DNA of 64,000 nt, from contig NZ_JANIJX010000001.1 in NCBI RefSeq assembly GCF_024580735.1, forward strand, positions 292,687 through 356,686, given 5' to 3'. The position numbers were made by a program, and so were the translations under genes. Below are positions 34,691-44,132 of the stretch, piece after piece; positions within the stretch are counted from its first letter, which is position 1; each line of letters opens with the position of its first letter. The DNA is from Brevibacterium moorei. Lineage in GTDB: Bacteria; Actinomycetota; Actinomycetes; Actinomycetales; Brevibacteriaceae. The notes below the pieces were generated by a model, which searched no databases, was not told where the DNA came from, and saw nothing but the letters and a program-made list of their open reading frames with translations.

Positions 34691-35902
34691 ATGAAGAAGA
34701 CACCACGCGCCCTGCTGCGCACAACACTGTCACTGACCACCATGGCGGCGCTGGGCCTCGGCCTGGCCGCCTGTGGCGGTAGCGGTGCCGGTTCAAGCGG
34801 CGACACCGTCGTGATCGGCTACACCGGCCCGCTGTCCGGTGGCGGCGCAGCCTACGGCGAGAACGTCAAGATCGGCCTGGAAATGGGCGTGGACAAGGTC
34901 AACGACATGGGCCTGAAGATCGACGGCAAGGACGTCAAGCTCGAACTGAAGTCGCTCGACGACAAGTACGTCCCCTCCACAGCCGCGACCAACGCCCAGC
35001 GCCTGGCCGATCAGGACAAGGCGGCGATCGTCTTCTCCCCCAACGCCGGTGCCATCAAGGCCATGCAGCAGGTCAACAACGGCCGTTCCAAGTTCCTCAT
35101 CGGCGCCTACACCTCGGATCCGGAGATCTTCACGACCGGCAACCCGCTGACGGTCTTCGGCACCCCCAACTTCAACTCCTATGCCGAGCCCTTCACCAAG
35201 AAGGCGATGTCCATGGGAGCCAAGAAGCTCTCACTGCTCGGCACCCAGAGCGAGTACGGTCAGCAGTGGACGACCGTGGTCAAGAAGGCCTGGGCCGATG
35301 CAGGGGGCAGCGTGGGCGCCGACAACAGCCTGGACTATGCGACGGTCTCCGACTTCGCGGGGCCCGTGTCCAAGGCCCTGGCCGAAAAACCCGACACGAT
35401 CTTCGTCGGAGGGCCCTCCCAGCCCACCGCACTGATCATGGAGGAGGCCCGCAAGCAGGGCTTCAAGGGCAGCTTCTTCGTGATGGACCAGGCCAAACTC
35501 GATGAGATGGCCACCGTGACCAAGGAAGACAACCTGCACAATTCGATCGGCGTCGCCCCGGTGAAGACCATGACCGAATCCGGCACGGAGAAGTTCCTCG
35601 AGGACTTCGCCGCCAAGGCGGGCAAGGACAAGGTCGCCACCACCGAATCGGCCTTCACCTTCCAGTTCGTCGGGCTGTTCGCCAAGGCGATGGAGGACGC
35701 GGGAACGAGCACCGACGCCGAGAAGCTGCGCGAATCGCTCAAGAACGCGATCACCCAGACCGATGAGTCCTTCCACGTCTCCATCTTCCCGACGGAGATG
35801 ACCGCAGAGGGGCGATTGAGCAGCAAGGAGATCGAGTCGGCCTACTTGGACGACAAGGGCGAGTACAAACTGTTCACCGTGCCGGTCCTACCGGATAAGT
35901 GA
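34691..35902 (+). CDS. Leu/Ile/Val-type ABC substrate-binding lipoprotein, copy 3
   Basis: A 403-residue paralogue, lipobox LAAC at C28. The first two thirds match copy 2 closely; the last third (from about residue 280) has changed and ends FTVPVLPDK instead of the VPQ-DDSK of the other two. The altered region would line the closing lobe, so ligand preference may have shifted. It ends 7 nt before livH, so it is translationally close to the permease genes. Confidence 0.9.
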   Translation: MKKTPRALLRTTLSLTTMAALGLGLAACGGSGAGSSGDTVVIGYTGPLSGGGAAYGENVKIGLEMGVDKVNDMGLKIDGKDVKLELKSLDDKYVPSTAATNAQRLADQDKAAIVFSPNAGAIKAMQQVNNGRSKFLIGAYTSDPEIFTTGNPLTVFGTPNFNSYAEPFTKKAMSMGAKKLSLLGTQSEYGQQWTTVVKKAWADAGGSVGADNSLDYATVSDFAGPVSKALAEKPDTIFVGGPSQPTALIMEEARKQGFKGSFFVMDQAKLDEMATVTKEDNLHNSIGVAPVKTMTESGTEKFLEDFAAKAGKDKVATTESAFTFQFVGLFAKAMEDAGTSTDAEKLRESLKNAITQTDESFHVSIFPTEMTAEGRLSSKEIESAYLDDKGEYKLFTVPVLPDK

Positions 35903-35909
35903 GGCACCC

Positions 35910-36776
35910 ATGACACTCTTCATCCAGCAACTCTTCAACGGCCTGGCACTCGGCGGCGTGTACTGTCTGGCCGCGATCGGCCTGACCCTGGTCTTCGGTG
36001 TGCTGCGCATCCCGAACCTGGCCCACGGCTCGATCTACATGCTCGGCGCCTATGTCACCTACTTCTTCCTGACAACCGTGGGCGTACCGTATTTCGCGGC
36101 CATCGGCATCTCCGCCATCATCATGTTCTTCCTGGGCGTGCTGATGGAACGCCTGGTGTTCAATCCACTGCGCAACGCCCCACACACCCATTACATGATC
36201 GCCGCGGTCGGTGCGATGTTCTTCTTCCAAGCCGTCGCCCAGGCCATCTGGGGCGCCGACTTCCGGCGAATGGACTCGCCCCTGACCGGGAACGTCTCCA
36301 TCGCCGGCGCGCAGATCTCCGTGCAGCGCCTGGTCATCATCCTGGTGGCCGTCGTCGTCCTGGTCATCCTGACCTGGTTCATCAAGCGCACCCTGCAGGG
36401 TCAGACGATCGAGGCGATCGAACAGGACCGCACCGGCTCGTCACTGGTGGGCATCAACCCGTCGATGGTCTCGATGCTGACCCTGGGCCTATCCGCCCTG
36501 CTGGCGACCATCGCCGCCGGACTGGTGGCGCCGATCAATCTGCTCTCGCCCACCATGGGCTCGGCTCTGGACCTCAAGGTCTTCGCCATCATCATCCTCG
36601 GCGGACTGGGCTCCCTGCCCGGCGCCATCGTCGGCAGCTTCGTGCTGGCCGTCGCCGAGACAATGACCTCCACCTACATCTCCGCCGGTGTCGGCGAGGC
36701 GATCGCCTTCATCGTCCTGGTGGCGGTTCTGGCGATCAAACCCACCGGCCTGTTCGCAAAGGCGGTGCAACGATGA
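35910..36776 (+). CDS. livH: Branched-chain-type ABC transporter permease LivH
   Basis: A 288-residue membrane permease with about eight helices. The family start LFNGLALGGVYCLAAIGLTLVFGVLRIPNLAHG is diagnostic, and ILGGLGSLPGAIVGSFVLAVAE near the C-terminus holds the EAA-like contact loop region for the ATPase. It pairs with LivM. GAGG precedes the ATG and its stop overlaps livM by 4 nt (ATGA). Confidence 0.92.
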   Translation: MTLFIQQLFNGLALGGVYCLAAIGLTLVFGVLRIPNLAHGSIYMLGAYVTYFFLTTVGVPYFAAIGISAIIMFFLGVLMERLVFNPLRNAPHTHYMIAAVGAMFFFQAVAQAIWGADFRRMDSPLTGNVSIAGAQISVQRLVIILVAVVVLVILTWFIKRTLQGQTIEAIEQDRTGSSLVGINPSMVSMLTLGLSALLATIAAGLVAPINLLSPTMGSALDLKVFAIIILGGLGSLPGAIVGSFVLAVAETMTSTYISAGVGEAIAFIVLVAVLAIKPTGLFAKAVQR

Positions 36777-37828
36777 ACGCGCTGAAACTGGCATTGCACA
36801 ACCCCCGGGTCTGGGGCACCTGGGCGATCCTCATCGCCCTGGCCCTGGTGCCCATCGTCTTCGGCAATGAAAACTACGTGATGCGGTTGTTCACCGGCGC
36901 CCTGTGCACCGCGATCGCCGTCTACGGCATGAACATCCTGCTGGGATTCACCGGCCTGCTGTCCCTGGCCCAGGGCGGGTTCTTCGGGGTCGGCGCCTAC
37001 ACCGTGGGCCTGCTGACCACCGATTACGACTGGCCGTTCTGGCCGGCGCTGATCGCCGGGGTGCTCGTCGCCGCGATCCTCGGCTACCTGTGCGGGCTCA
37101 TCGCCCTGCGGACCAAGGACGAGTACTTCGCCATCTTCACGATGGCCATCGGCTTCATCATCTACCTCATCGTCAGCCGGTGGGAATCGGTGACGCATGC
37201 CCACACTGGCGTGAACAACGTCAAGCTGCCCGAGGGTGGCGGGGTCATCGACTTCACCGACCCCATCCCGCTGTTCTACCTGGTATTCGCGATTCTGGCG
37301 CTCATCGTCTACGTGACCTGGGCGATCCGCCGGTCCTCGGTGGGCCGTACCCTCATCTCCATCAGGACCTCCGAGGACCTGGCCGATGCGATCGGTGTTA
37401 ACGTCGGTGTGAACAAGCAGCTGGCATTCGCCGCTTCCACGGCTCTGGCGGGTCTGGGCGGCGGTCTCTACGCCAGCGTCATCGGTTTCATCGGCCCGGA
37501 TTCGGCCATGGTCGACAAGACCTTCGAGATGCTCATGTTCATCCTCGTCGGCGGACTGGGAACGGTGGCCGGCCCACTGATCGGCACCCTGATCGTGACG
37601 TTCATCTTCGAGCTGTTCCAGGACTTCCAGGCCTACCGGTTCATCCTGGTCGGCCCCATCATCATCGCCCTGGTGATCTTCGCCCCGCGTGGCATCGTGG
37701 GCTACCTGGGCGGATGGCTGGACAAGCGCAGGGCCCGTAAACGCCAGGCCGAGGCCGCCGCCCGGCGGACGGCCGCAGCCGCGACCGGCGACTCGACTCG
37801 AAACACAGAGACTCAGGAGGTGCAGTGA
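36773..37828 (+). CDS. livM: Branched-chain-type ABC transporter permease LivM
   Basis: A 351-residue permease with about nine or ten helices. GMNILLGFTGLLSLAQGGFFGVGAYT and GGLGTVAGPLIGT are the LivM hallmarks. The last 45 residues are a charged Arg/Ala-rich cytoplasmic tail. It overlaps both neighbours by 4 nt or less, which points to coupled translation of livH, livM and livG. Confidence 0.92.
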   Translation: MNALKLALHNPRVWGTWAILIALALVPIVFGNENYVMRLFTGALCTAIAVYGMNILLGFTGLLSLAQGGFFGVGAYTVGLLTTDYDWPFWPALIAGVLVAAILGYLCGLIALRTKDEYFAIFTMAIGFIIYLIVSRWESVTHAHTGVNNVKLPEGGGVIDFTDPIPLFYLVFAILALIVYVTWAIRRSSVGRTLISIRTSEDLADAIGVNVGVNKQLAFAASTALAGLGGGLYASVIGFIGPDSAMVDKTFEMLMFILVGGLGTVAGPLIGTLIVTFIFELFQDFQAYRFILVGPIIIALVIFAPRGIVGYLGGWLDKRRARKRQAEAAARRTAAAATGDSTRNTETQEVQ

Positions 37829-38634
37829 TGCTGCTCGAAGTACGCGGTCTGGGTAAGCGCTTCGGCGGCCTGGACGCAGTCAAGGACGTGGATCTGGACG
37901 TCGAGGAGGGCCAGATCACGGCAGTCATCGGCCCCAACGGCGCCGGCAAGTCCACCTTCTTCAATCTGATCCACGGGTTCTACCGTCCCACCTCCGGGAC
38001 CGTGACCTTCAAGGGGGAGGACATCACACACACCTCCCCACACCGCACTGTGGCCGATGGCATCGCCAGGACCTTCCAGACGACGCATCTGTTCGACGAT
38101 ACGACGATTCTGGAGAACGTCCTGGCCGGCCGGATCGTGCGTTCGAAGTCGAATGTCTTCGACGCCGTGCTCAACACTCCACGCCACCGCCGCGAGGCCG
38201 AGCTCAACGAGGACAAGGCGCTCGAGGCCCTGGACTTCTGCGGCATCCTCGATTACAAGGACGATGTGGCGGGCCAGGTCCCCCAGGAAGTGCAGAAACG
38301 CACTGCGATGGCGATGGCCCTGGCCACCGACCCCGAACTCATCCTGCTCGACGAGCCCGCCGGTGGTATCCCGGAGGAGGAGACTGCAGAATTCGGCGAA
38401 CTGATCCGTTCCCTGGTCCCCCGCGGCATCTCCGTACTCTTGGTCGAACACAAAATGTCCATGATCATGAGCCTGGCCGACAAAATCCTCGTCATGGAGA
38501 ACGGGCAGCAGTTGGCGATCGGTGAACCAGCCCAGATCCGCTCGAACCCGGATGTGATCCGCGCCTATCTGGGTTCCTCGGCGGACGTCGACGAGGCGAC
38601 CGTTCCGGCCGCGCAGAATGAACAGGAGGGCTGA
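37828..38634 (+). CDS. livG: ABC transporter ATP-binding protein LivG, variant signature motif
   Basis: A 268-residue ATPase. Walker [10 protein letters not shown] is at 35-43, the Q-loop lies in [10 protein letters not shown], Walker B is LILLDEP and the H-loop is LLVEHKM. The signature motif that normally reads LSGGQ or LSYGQ is replaced by VPQEVQ in front of [10 protein letters not shown]. The rest of the fold is intact, so this is probably a variant LivG rather than a pseudogene, in a dimer where LivF supplies a canonical motif. I chose the ATG at 37828 because AGGAGG lies 7 nt upstream. Confidence 0.9.
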   Translation: MLLEVRGLGKRFGGLDAVKDVDLDVEEGQITAVIGPNGAGKSTFFNLIHGFYRPTSGTVTFKGEDITHTSPHRTVADGIARTFQTTHLFDDTTILENVLAGRIVRSKSNVFDAVLNTPRHRREAELNEDKALEALDFCGILDYKDDVAGQVPQEVQKRTAMAMALATDPELILLDEPAGGIPEEETAEFGELIRSLVPRGISVLLVEHKMSMIMSLADKILVMENGQQLAIGEPAQIRSNPDVIRAYLGSSADVDEATVPAAQNEQEG

Positions 38635-38635
38635 G

Positions 38636-39340
38636 ATGCTCAGTGTCGACAACGTCAGTGCCGGCTATGACGCCGTCAATGTGCTCCACGATGTGTCCAT
38701 CACGGCCAATCCGGGGGAACTGACCGTGATCCTGGGGGCCAATGGTGCGGGTAAGAGCACTCTGTTCCGCACGATTTCGGGGCTGCTGCGGGCCCGTTCC
38801 GGCTCGATCACCTACGAGGGCGCACAGCTGCACCGGCTCAAGGCCAATAAGGTCGTGCGCAGTGGCATCGCCCAGTGTCCCGAGGGCCGCCACCTCTTCC
38901 CGAAGATGTCGGTGGAGAAGAACCTACGCCTGGGCTCGTATCCGCACCGCGACAAGCAGAAGACCGAGCGCATCCTCGGCGAGGTCTACGAACTGTTCCC
39001 GATCCTCAAGGAGAAGGCCGCGCAGCCGGCCGGTTCGCTCTCCGGCGGGCAGCAGCAGATGGTGGCGATCGGCCGAGCGCTGGTCAGCGATCCATCGCTG
39101 CTGATCCTCGACGAGCCCTCGATGGGCCTGGCCCCCATCGTCGTCGACCAGGTCCTGGAGGCGGTCGCACAGATCAACGGCAACGGGATCGGCGTGCTGC
39201 TCAGCGAGCAGAACGCCCGTGCCGCCCTGTCGATCGCACACCGCGGCTACGTCCTCTCCGAGGGCAGGGTCGTGCTCTCCGGCGATGCGGCGGATCTGCT
39301 GGTCAACCCCGAAGTCCAAGCGGCCTACCTGGGCCTGTGA
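38636..39340 (+). CDS. livF: ABC transporter ATP-binding protein LivF
   Basis: A 234-residue ATPase with Walker [10 protein letters not shown], canonical signature [15 protein letters not shown], Walker [11 protein letters not shown] and the H-loop replaced by LLSEQNA, as usual in Liv[18 protein letters not shown] is also typical of LivF. AGGAGG lies 6 nt before the ATG and the gap to livG is a single base. Confidence 0.93.
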   Translation: MLSVDNVSAGYDAVNVLHDVSITANPGELTVILGANGAGKSTLFRTISGLLRARSGSITYEGAQLHRLKANKVVRSGIAQCPEGRHLFPKMSVEKNLRLGSYPHRDKQKTERILGEVYELFPILKEKAAQPAGSLSGGQQQMVAIGRALVSDPSLLILDEPSMGLAPIVVDQVLEAVAQINGNGIGVLLSEQNARAALSIAHRGYVLSEGRVVLSGDAADLLVNPEVQAAYLGL

Positions 39341-39344
39341 TCCG

Positions 39345-40028
39345 ATGGGGACGGCCGGGGGCCGCCCGCGGGTGTACCCCGCGGAGCCGGCCAGGACCAG
39401 ACGCACACCGGAGGAACTGAGCGATCGCGGGCAGCGAACCCGCCGGACGCTCATCGACTCCGCCCGGGAGGTCTTCTACCAGCACGGGTACTTGGAGTCC
39501 AAGCTCTCCGACATCACCGAACACGCGGGCGTGGCCGCGGGAACGTTCTACATCTACTTCGACAACAGAGAGGAACTGCTCGCCCAGATCATCGCCGAGT
39601 CATACGCCGACTCCCTTGACCCACGCGGAGCCAGGGACGTCCACGAGGGTCGGCCGTTGGACCGGATCCGGCACGGGAACCGGGTGTACGTCGAGTCCTA
39701 CCGGAGCCACGCCGACGTCCACCGGATCATCGACGAGGCCTCTCTGGTGGACGAGTCGATCCGTGCGATGCGAGCGGCCAGGGCGCTGGCGCTCTTCGCC
39801 CGCAATGCGCAGACGATCCGTGAGCTGATCCGGCTGGGCCTGGTGTCTGCGATGATCGAACCGGACTCCACGGCCAGGGCGCTGTCTCTGATGGTCTCGC
39901 GCACCTGCAACTACGTCTACGTACAGGGCCACGAACTCGACACCTACCGGGGACGGGCAGGGGCTCGAAACCTGGCCGAGGAGCTCAGCGACATCTGGCT
40001 GCGGGCCCTGGGGTTGAATCCCGGATAA
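39345..40028 (+). CDS. TetR family transcriptional regulator
   Basis: A 227-residue repressor-type protein with a 25-residue Arg/Pro-rich N-terminal tail, a TetR DNA-binding domain (about 31-77; helix-turn-helix SDITEHAGVAAGTFYIYF) and a helical ligand domain. It is 4 nt behind livF and thus the last gene of the transporter operon. By position it is the likely regulator of the acyl-CoA/transport island, with the operators at 25988-25997 and 31954-31971 as candidate targets and an acyl-CoA or the free acid as possible inducer; this is inference. Confidence 0.88.
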   Translation: MGTAGGRPRVYPAEPARTRRTPEELSDRGQRTRRTLIDSAREVFYQHGYLESKLSDITEHAGVAAGTFYIYFDNREELLAQIIAESYADSLDPRGARDVHEGRPLDRIRHGNRVYVESYRSHADVHRIIDEASLVDESIRAMRAARALALFARNAQTIRELIRLGLVSAMIEPDSTARALSLMVSRTCNYVYVQGHELDTYRGRAGARNLAEELSDIWLRALGLNPG

Positions 40029-40030
40029 TG

Positions 40031-40082
40031 CCGCACGCGCCGGTGCCCCCGCCTTGAACGGCGGGGGCACCGGCGCGTGCGG
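40031..40082. terminator. Strong bidirectional hairpin
   Basis: A perfect 23-bp GC stem (40031-40053 with 40060-40082) with a 6-nt loop between the convergent TetR and YciO-type genes. No T-run. Confidence 0.7.
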
Positions 40083-40095
40083 ACCCGGATCGAGC

Positions 40096-40716
40096 TCAGG
40101 CGAACGGTGAGATATCACCGGCGCCCACGCGGGTGACCTCGGGAGCGCCGGAGGTGAAATCGACGACCGTACTCGGATCGGTGCCGGCGACCCCGGCATC
40201 GACGATGATGTCCACCTCGTGGCCGATCCGCTCCTCGATCTGCCAGGCCTCGGCCGGGGGCTCCTCGTCGCCGGGCAGCAACAGCGTCGACGACAGGATC
40301 GGCTCCCCCATCTCCGCCACCAAGTCCAAAGCCACCGGATTCAGGGGAATCCGTGCGCCCACCGTATGCTTCTTGGGCTGCAGCATGGCCCTGGGGACTT
40401 CCTTCGTGCCCTTGAGGATGAAGGTGTAGGGCCCCGGGGTGACCGCCTTGATCGTACGGAACGCGGCATTGTCGACGATGACGAACTGGCCCAGCTGGGC
40501 GAAATCGTGGCACATCACGGTGAAGTTGTGCTTCTTGCCCAGCTGTCGGATGCGGATGATGCGCTCGATGCCCTCCTTATTGCCGAGCCCAGTGCCCAGC
40601 GCGTAACTGGAGTCTGTCGGATAGGCGATGAGCGCCCCGGCGCGCAGGGCCTCGGCGACGCGGGTGATCTGCCGTGGCTGCGGGTTGACCGGATGGATCT
40701 CGATGATCTCCGCCAT
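40096..40716 (-). CDS. Sua5/YciO/YrdC-type protein (YciO branch)
   Basis: A 206-residue protein with the YrdC-like fold. It contains PTDSSYALGTGLGNKEGIERI, IRQLGKKHNFTVMC and TPGPYTFILKGTKEVPR. The YrdC/Sua5 family makes threonylcarbamoyl-AMP for tRNA t6A; this sequence follows the YciO branch, whose function is less certain, so it need not be the cell's TsaC. AGGAG lies 6 nt upstream of the ATG; it follows the AI-2E family gene after 4 nt. Confidence 0.86.
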   Translation of the reverse strand: MAEIIEIHPVNPQPRQITRVAEALRAGALIAYPTDSSYALGTGLGNKEGIERIIRIRQLGKKHNFTVMCHDFAQLGQFVIVDNAAFRTIKAVTPGPYTFILKGTKEVPRAMLQPKKHTVGARIPLNPVALDLVAEMGEPILSSTLLLPGDEEPPAEAWQIEERIGHEVDIIVDAGVAGTDPSTVVDFTSGAPEVTRVGAGDISPFA

Positions 40717-40720
40717 GATC

Positions 40721-41914
40721 TCACTCCTTCTCGTTGACGAACGTCGTATCGACTACCGTACGCGACCTGCGCCCGCCCGCAATCCCCGGCACGCGCTTCG
40801 ACCCCTCCCCCGGTTCCGGAGCCGGCTGTCCGGTGGACGGACTCGAGGCGATGAACGTGTTGACCCATCTGGAAGCGGGATCCGCATCGACCAACAAGGC
40901 CTTGACCAACAGGGTCGCCGGCAGCGCCAGCAGAGCGCCCAGCCAGCCGAGTACCCAATACCAGAACAGCAGGGACAGGAATGAGATGAAGGGTGAGACT
41001 CCTACGGACTCGCCGGTGAACTTCGGCTGGATGATCGACTGGATAACGAAGTTGAGCACGCAATAGGACACGACGACCCACAACGCGTCCCACCAGTCCC
41101 CGCTGACCACGGCCATCAGAGCCGGCGGCACGAGGCCGATGACGAAGCCGATATTCGGGATGTAGTTCGTCAAGAAGGCCAGTACGCCCCACACGAATGC
41201 CAGGGGCACACCGATGATGATGAGCGCGATGACATCGAGCACTGCGACGATCAGGCCGAAAACCGTGGAGACGATCCAATAGCGCCGCACACCGTTGCCG
41301 AAGTCGGTCAGCGACCGGGTGAACCCCGGGCGCATCCGACCGGCCAAGCGCATCCGCAGTGGCAGGGTCATCGAATCCATCCCGAGGAAGAACACCGCCA
41401 TCACCGCGGTGGTCAGCGCCGTGGCGATCAGGGAGACGTTCGAGAGCAGGGACATCACGGTGTTCAACAGATTCGACACGCTGAAACCGCTGAGCTGTTG
41501 GGCCAGCACATCCGGTGTCAGACCCAACTCGTTCAGGCCGTGCAGCGCATCCGTGTACAGCGCCCCGATCTTCACCGAGTACTTGGGGATGACCAGGACG
41601 AGTTCGGCCAGGGACCAGGCCGTCAGGCCGAAGAATCCGATGATGAGCACCAGGACCAGCACGATCGTCACTGCCGCTGCCAGGAACGCCGGCACCCTCA
41701 GTCGGACCAACCAGCGCTGTAGCGGGTAGACCACGATGACGAGGTTCAGTGCCAGGAACAGTGGGGCCAGAATCGAATTGAGACCCTGGATGAACTGCAT
41801 GCTGAAGGCGAAGGCCGCCAGAGCCAGGACGACGGCCAGGAAACGCGGCAGCCCGCCGCCACCGGTGGTCCCGGTGACGGCGGGCTGCTCGGACGAACCG
41901 GCGGTACGGTTCAT
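40721..41914 (-). CDS. AI-2E family transporter
   Basis: A 397-residue membrane protein with about eight hydrophobic helices. The C-terminal signature [19 protein letters not shown] and the later [24 protein letters not shown] are those of the PerM/AI-2E exporter family. Proven roles include autoinducer export and Na+/H+ exchange in different members. The last 60 residues are hydrophilic. The start overlaps der by 4 nt (ATGA). Confidence 0.9.
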   Translation of the reverse strand: MNRTAGSSEQPAVTGTTGGGGLPRFLAVVLALAAFAFSMQFIQGLNSILAPLFLALNLVIVVYPLQRWLVRLRVPAFLAAAVTIVLVLVLIIGFFGLTAWSLAELVLVIPKYSVKIGALYTDALHGLNELGLTPDVLAQQLSGFSVSNLLNTVMSLLSNVSLIATALTTAVMAVFFLGMDSMTLPLRMRLAGRMRPGFTRSLTDFGNGVRRYWIVSTVFGLIVAVLDVIALIIIGVPLAFVWGVLAFLTNYIPNIGFVIGLVPPALMAVVSGDWWDALWVVVSYCVLNFVIQSIIQPKFTGESVGVSPFISFLSLLFWYWVLGWLGALLALPATLLVKALLVDADPASRWVNTFIASSPSTGQPAPEPGEGSKRVPGIAGGRRSRTVVDTTFVNEKE

Positions 41915-43470
41915 TTGCGCTTCCTCTTCTCCCTGATCCGCATCGACAGTTCGATGGGCGTGCCGGTGAAGTCGAAGGTCTCGCGCAGGCGGCGCGTGAT
42001 GAAACGGCGGTAGCCGGGGTCCAGGAAGCCCGTGGTGAACAGCACGAATTTGGGCGGTCGGTTGGACACCTGGGTGCCGAACAGGATGCGCGGCTGCTTA
42101 CCGCCGCGCAGCGGATGTGGGTTGGCCGCGACCAGTTCGCCGAGGAAGGCGTTGAACCGGCCGGTCGGAATCCGGGAATCCCAGCCGGCCAGGGCCCGGT
42201 CCATCGCCGGAACCAGACGGTCGGAGTGACGACCGGTGGCCGCAGACAGGTTGACCCGGGGCGCCCAGTCCACATGGGCCAGGTCCTTTTCGATTTCCCT
42301 GCCCAGGTTCCATCTGCGTTCCTCGTCCGTCAGGTCCCATTTGTTGAACGCCAGGACCAGGGCCCGGCCGGACTCCGTGACGGTCTTGATGATCCGCACG
42401 TCCTGTTCGCTCAGCGTCTCGTTGGCCTCCAACAGGACTACCGCGACTTCGGCGCGCTCGATCGCGGTCTGGGTGCGCAGGGCCGCGTAGAAGTCCGCGC
42501 CCGAGGCCTGCCTGGCACGTTTGCGGATCCCCGCGGTGTCGACGAAGCGCCACTGGCGCCCGCCGAGCTCGACCAGTTCGTCGACCGGATCGCGGGTCGT
42601 GCCGGCGAAGTCCTCGACGATCACGCGCTGGGAGCCGGCCAAGCGGTTGAGCAGGGAGGACTTGCCGACATTCGGCCGTCCGACCAGCGCCACCCGCCGT
42701 GGTCCGCCCTCCTCGACCATCTGTTCGACACGTGAGTACTCGGGTAGGACCGTGAGCACCTCGTCGAGCAAGTCGGCCACGCCGCGCCCGTGCACTGCCG
42801 AGACCGGGTGCGGCTCCCCCAGGCCCAGGGCCCAGAGTTCCGCCGCCGCCAGTTCGCCACGTTCGTCGTCGACCTTGTTCGCGGCCAGGATGATCGGCTT
42901 CTTGGCCCGCCGCAGCATCTTGACGATGTGCTCCTCGGTCGCGGTCACCCCGGTGCGCGAATCGACGACGAGCACGACCGCATCGGCCAGCTCGACGGCG
43001 ATCTCGGACTGTTCGGCGATCCGCGAGGCCATACCGCGCACATCGATGTCCCAACCGCCGGTGTCGACCAGGGTGATCTTGCGGCCGTTCCACTCCGCGT
43101 GGTAGCTCACCCGGTCCCTGGTCACCCCGGGCACATCCTCGACGACCGCCTCACGCCGACCCAGGATTCGGTTGATCAGGGTGGATTTTCCAACGTTCGG
43201 TCTGCCCACGATCGCCAGCACGGGAGGGGCGCCGGTCTCACCGGCGGGGATCTCCCCACTGGTCAGTTCCTGCAGCAGCAGGCGGTCCTCGTCGTCCAGG
43301 TCGTAGTCGGCCAGGCTCGCGCGTAGCGAGTCCGCGCGCTGCTGGGCTTCCTCGTCACCGATCTCGGCGAGTCGTTCGACCAGCCGATCGTCCTCGTTGG
43401 CCGGTTTGAAATCCGCGTCCGCCTGGGCGTCCACGCGCCTCCGGGCGACCGGTTCGTTGTTCTCGCTCAC
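41911..43470 (-). CDS. der: Ribosome biogenesis GTPase Der
   Basis: A 519-residue GTPase with two tandem G domains and a C-terminal KH-like domain, required for 50S assembly. G1 motifs GRPNVGKST (89-97) and GRPNVGKSS (264-271), with NKVD at 198-201 and NKWD in the second domain. The N-terminal 80 residues are an acidic extension seen in actinobacterial Der. It overlaps both neighbours by 4 nt. Confidence 0.96.
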   Translation of the reverse strand: MSENNEPVARRRVDAQADADFKPANEDDRLVERLAEIGDEEAQQRADSLRASLADYDLDDEDRLLLQELTSGEIPAGETGAPPVLAIVGRPNVGKSTLINRILGRREAVVEDVPGVTRDRVSYHAEWNGRKITLVDTGGWDIDVRGMASRIAEQSEIAVELADAVVLVVDSRTGVTATEEHIVKMLRRAKKPIILAANKVDDERGELAAAELWALGLGEPHPVSAVHGRGVADLLDEVLTVLPEYSRVEQMVEEGGPRRVALVGRPNVGKSSLLNRLAGSQRVIVEDFAGTTRDPVDELVELGGRQWRFVDTAGIRKRARQASGADFYAALRTQTAIERAEVAVVLLEANETLSEQDVRIIKTVTESGRALVLAFNKWDLTDEERRWNLGREIEKDLAHVDWAPRVNLSAATGRHSDRLVPAMDRALAGWDSRIPTGRFNAFLGELVAANPHPLRGGKQPRILFGTQVSNRPPKFVLFTTGFLDPGYRRFITRRLRETFDFTGTPIELSMRIREKRKRK

Positions 43471-44132
43471 TTGGCCTCGGCCTTCCGTACCAGGTCCAGG
43501 ACCGCCTCGACAACAGTCGGGAAGTCGATATCGGAGGTGTCCAATGTCGTCACGCCGTCTGCGGCGGAGAGGAAACTGGTCGTCTGGGAGTCCTTCGCAT
43601 CGCGATCGGCGATCTGCGAACGGGTGGCAGCGGTGCTCTGCGCATCGGCTCCGCCGTGGATCTCCGTGGCCCGCCGTGCGATGCGCACGTCCTCCCGTGC
43701 GGTCATCAGGATGCGCACCGGGGCGTCCGGGGCCACGACGGTCGTGATGTCACGGCCCTCCGCGACGATCCCGGGGGTGGTCCGTGCGATGATCCGGCGC
43801 TGCATGTCGATCAGGTCGGCGCGGGCCTCGGGTACTGCCGAGACCAACTGCACATTCTGCGAAACATCTTCAGAGCGGATCTCCTCGGTCACGTCCACAC
43901 CGTCGACGAGGACGCTGCGGTCGGCGGGGTCGGTGGAGATCTCCAGATCCACACCGCGCACCTGCTCCACGACGTCCTGTGGATCCTCCACACCGCGATT
44001 GAGGCACAGCCAGGCCATCGCCCTGTACATCGCGCCGGTGTCCAGATAGCCGTAGCCCAGGCGCTGTGCGACTTCCCGCGACACGCTCGACTTGCCGACT
44101 CCGGACGGGCCATCGATTCCAATGACGGTCAT
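43467..44132 (-). CDS. cmk: (d)CMP kinase
   Basis: A 221-residue kinase phosphorylating CMP and dCMP. P-loop GPSGVGKS at 8-15, [10 protein letters not shown], and the CMP-binding region [12 protein letters not shown] followed by DRDAKDS. It is of normal length. The overlap of 4 nt with tyrA and with der indicates tight co-translation. Confidence 0.95.
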   Translation of the reverse strand: MTVIGIDGPSGVGKSSVSREVAQRLGYGYLDTGAMYRAMAWLCLNRGVEDPQDVVEQVRGVDLEISTDPADRSVLVDGVDVTEEIRSEDVSQNVQLVSAVPEARADLIDMQRRIIARTTPGIVAEGRDITTVVAPDAPVRILMTAREDVRIARRATEIHGGADAQSTAATRSQIADRDAKDSQTTSFLSAADGVTTLDTSDIDFPTVVEAVLDLVRKAEAK

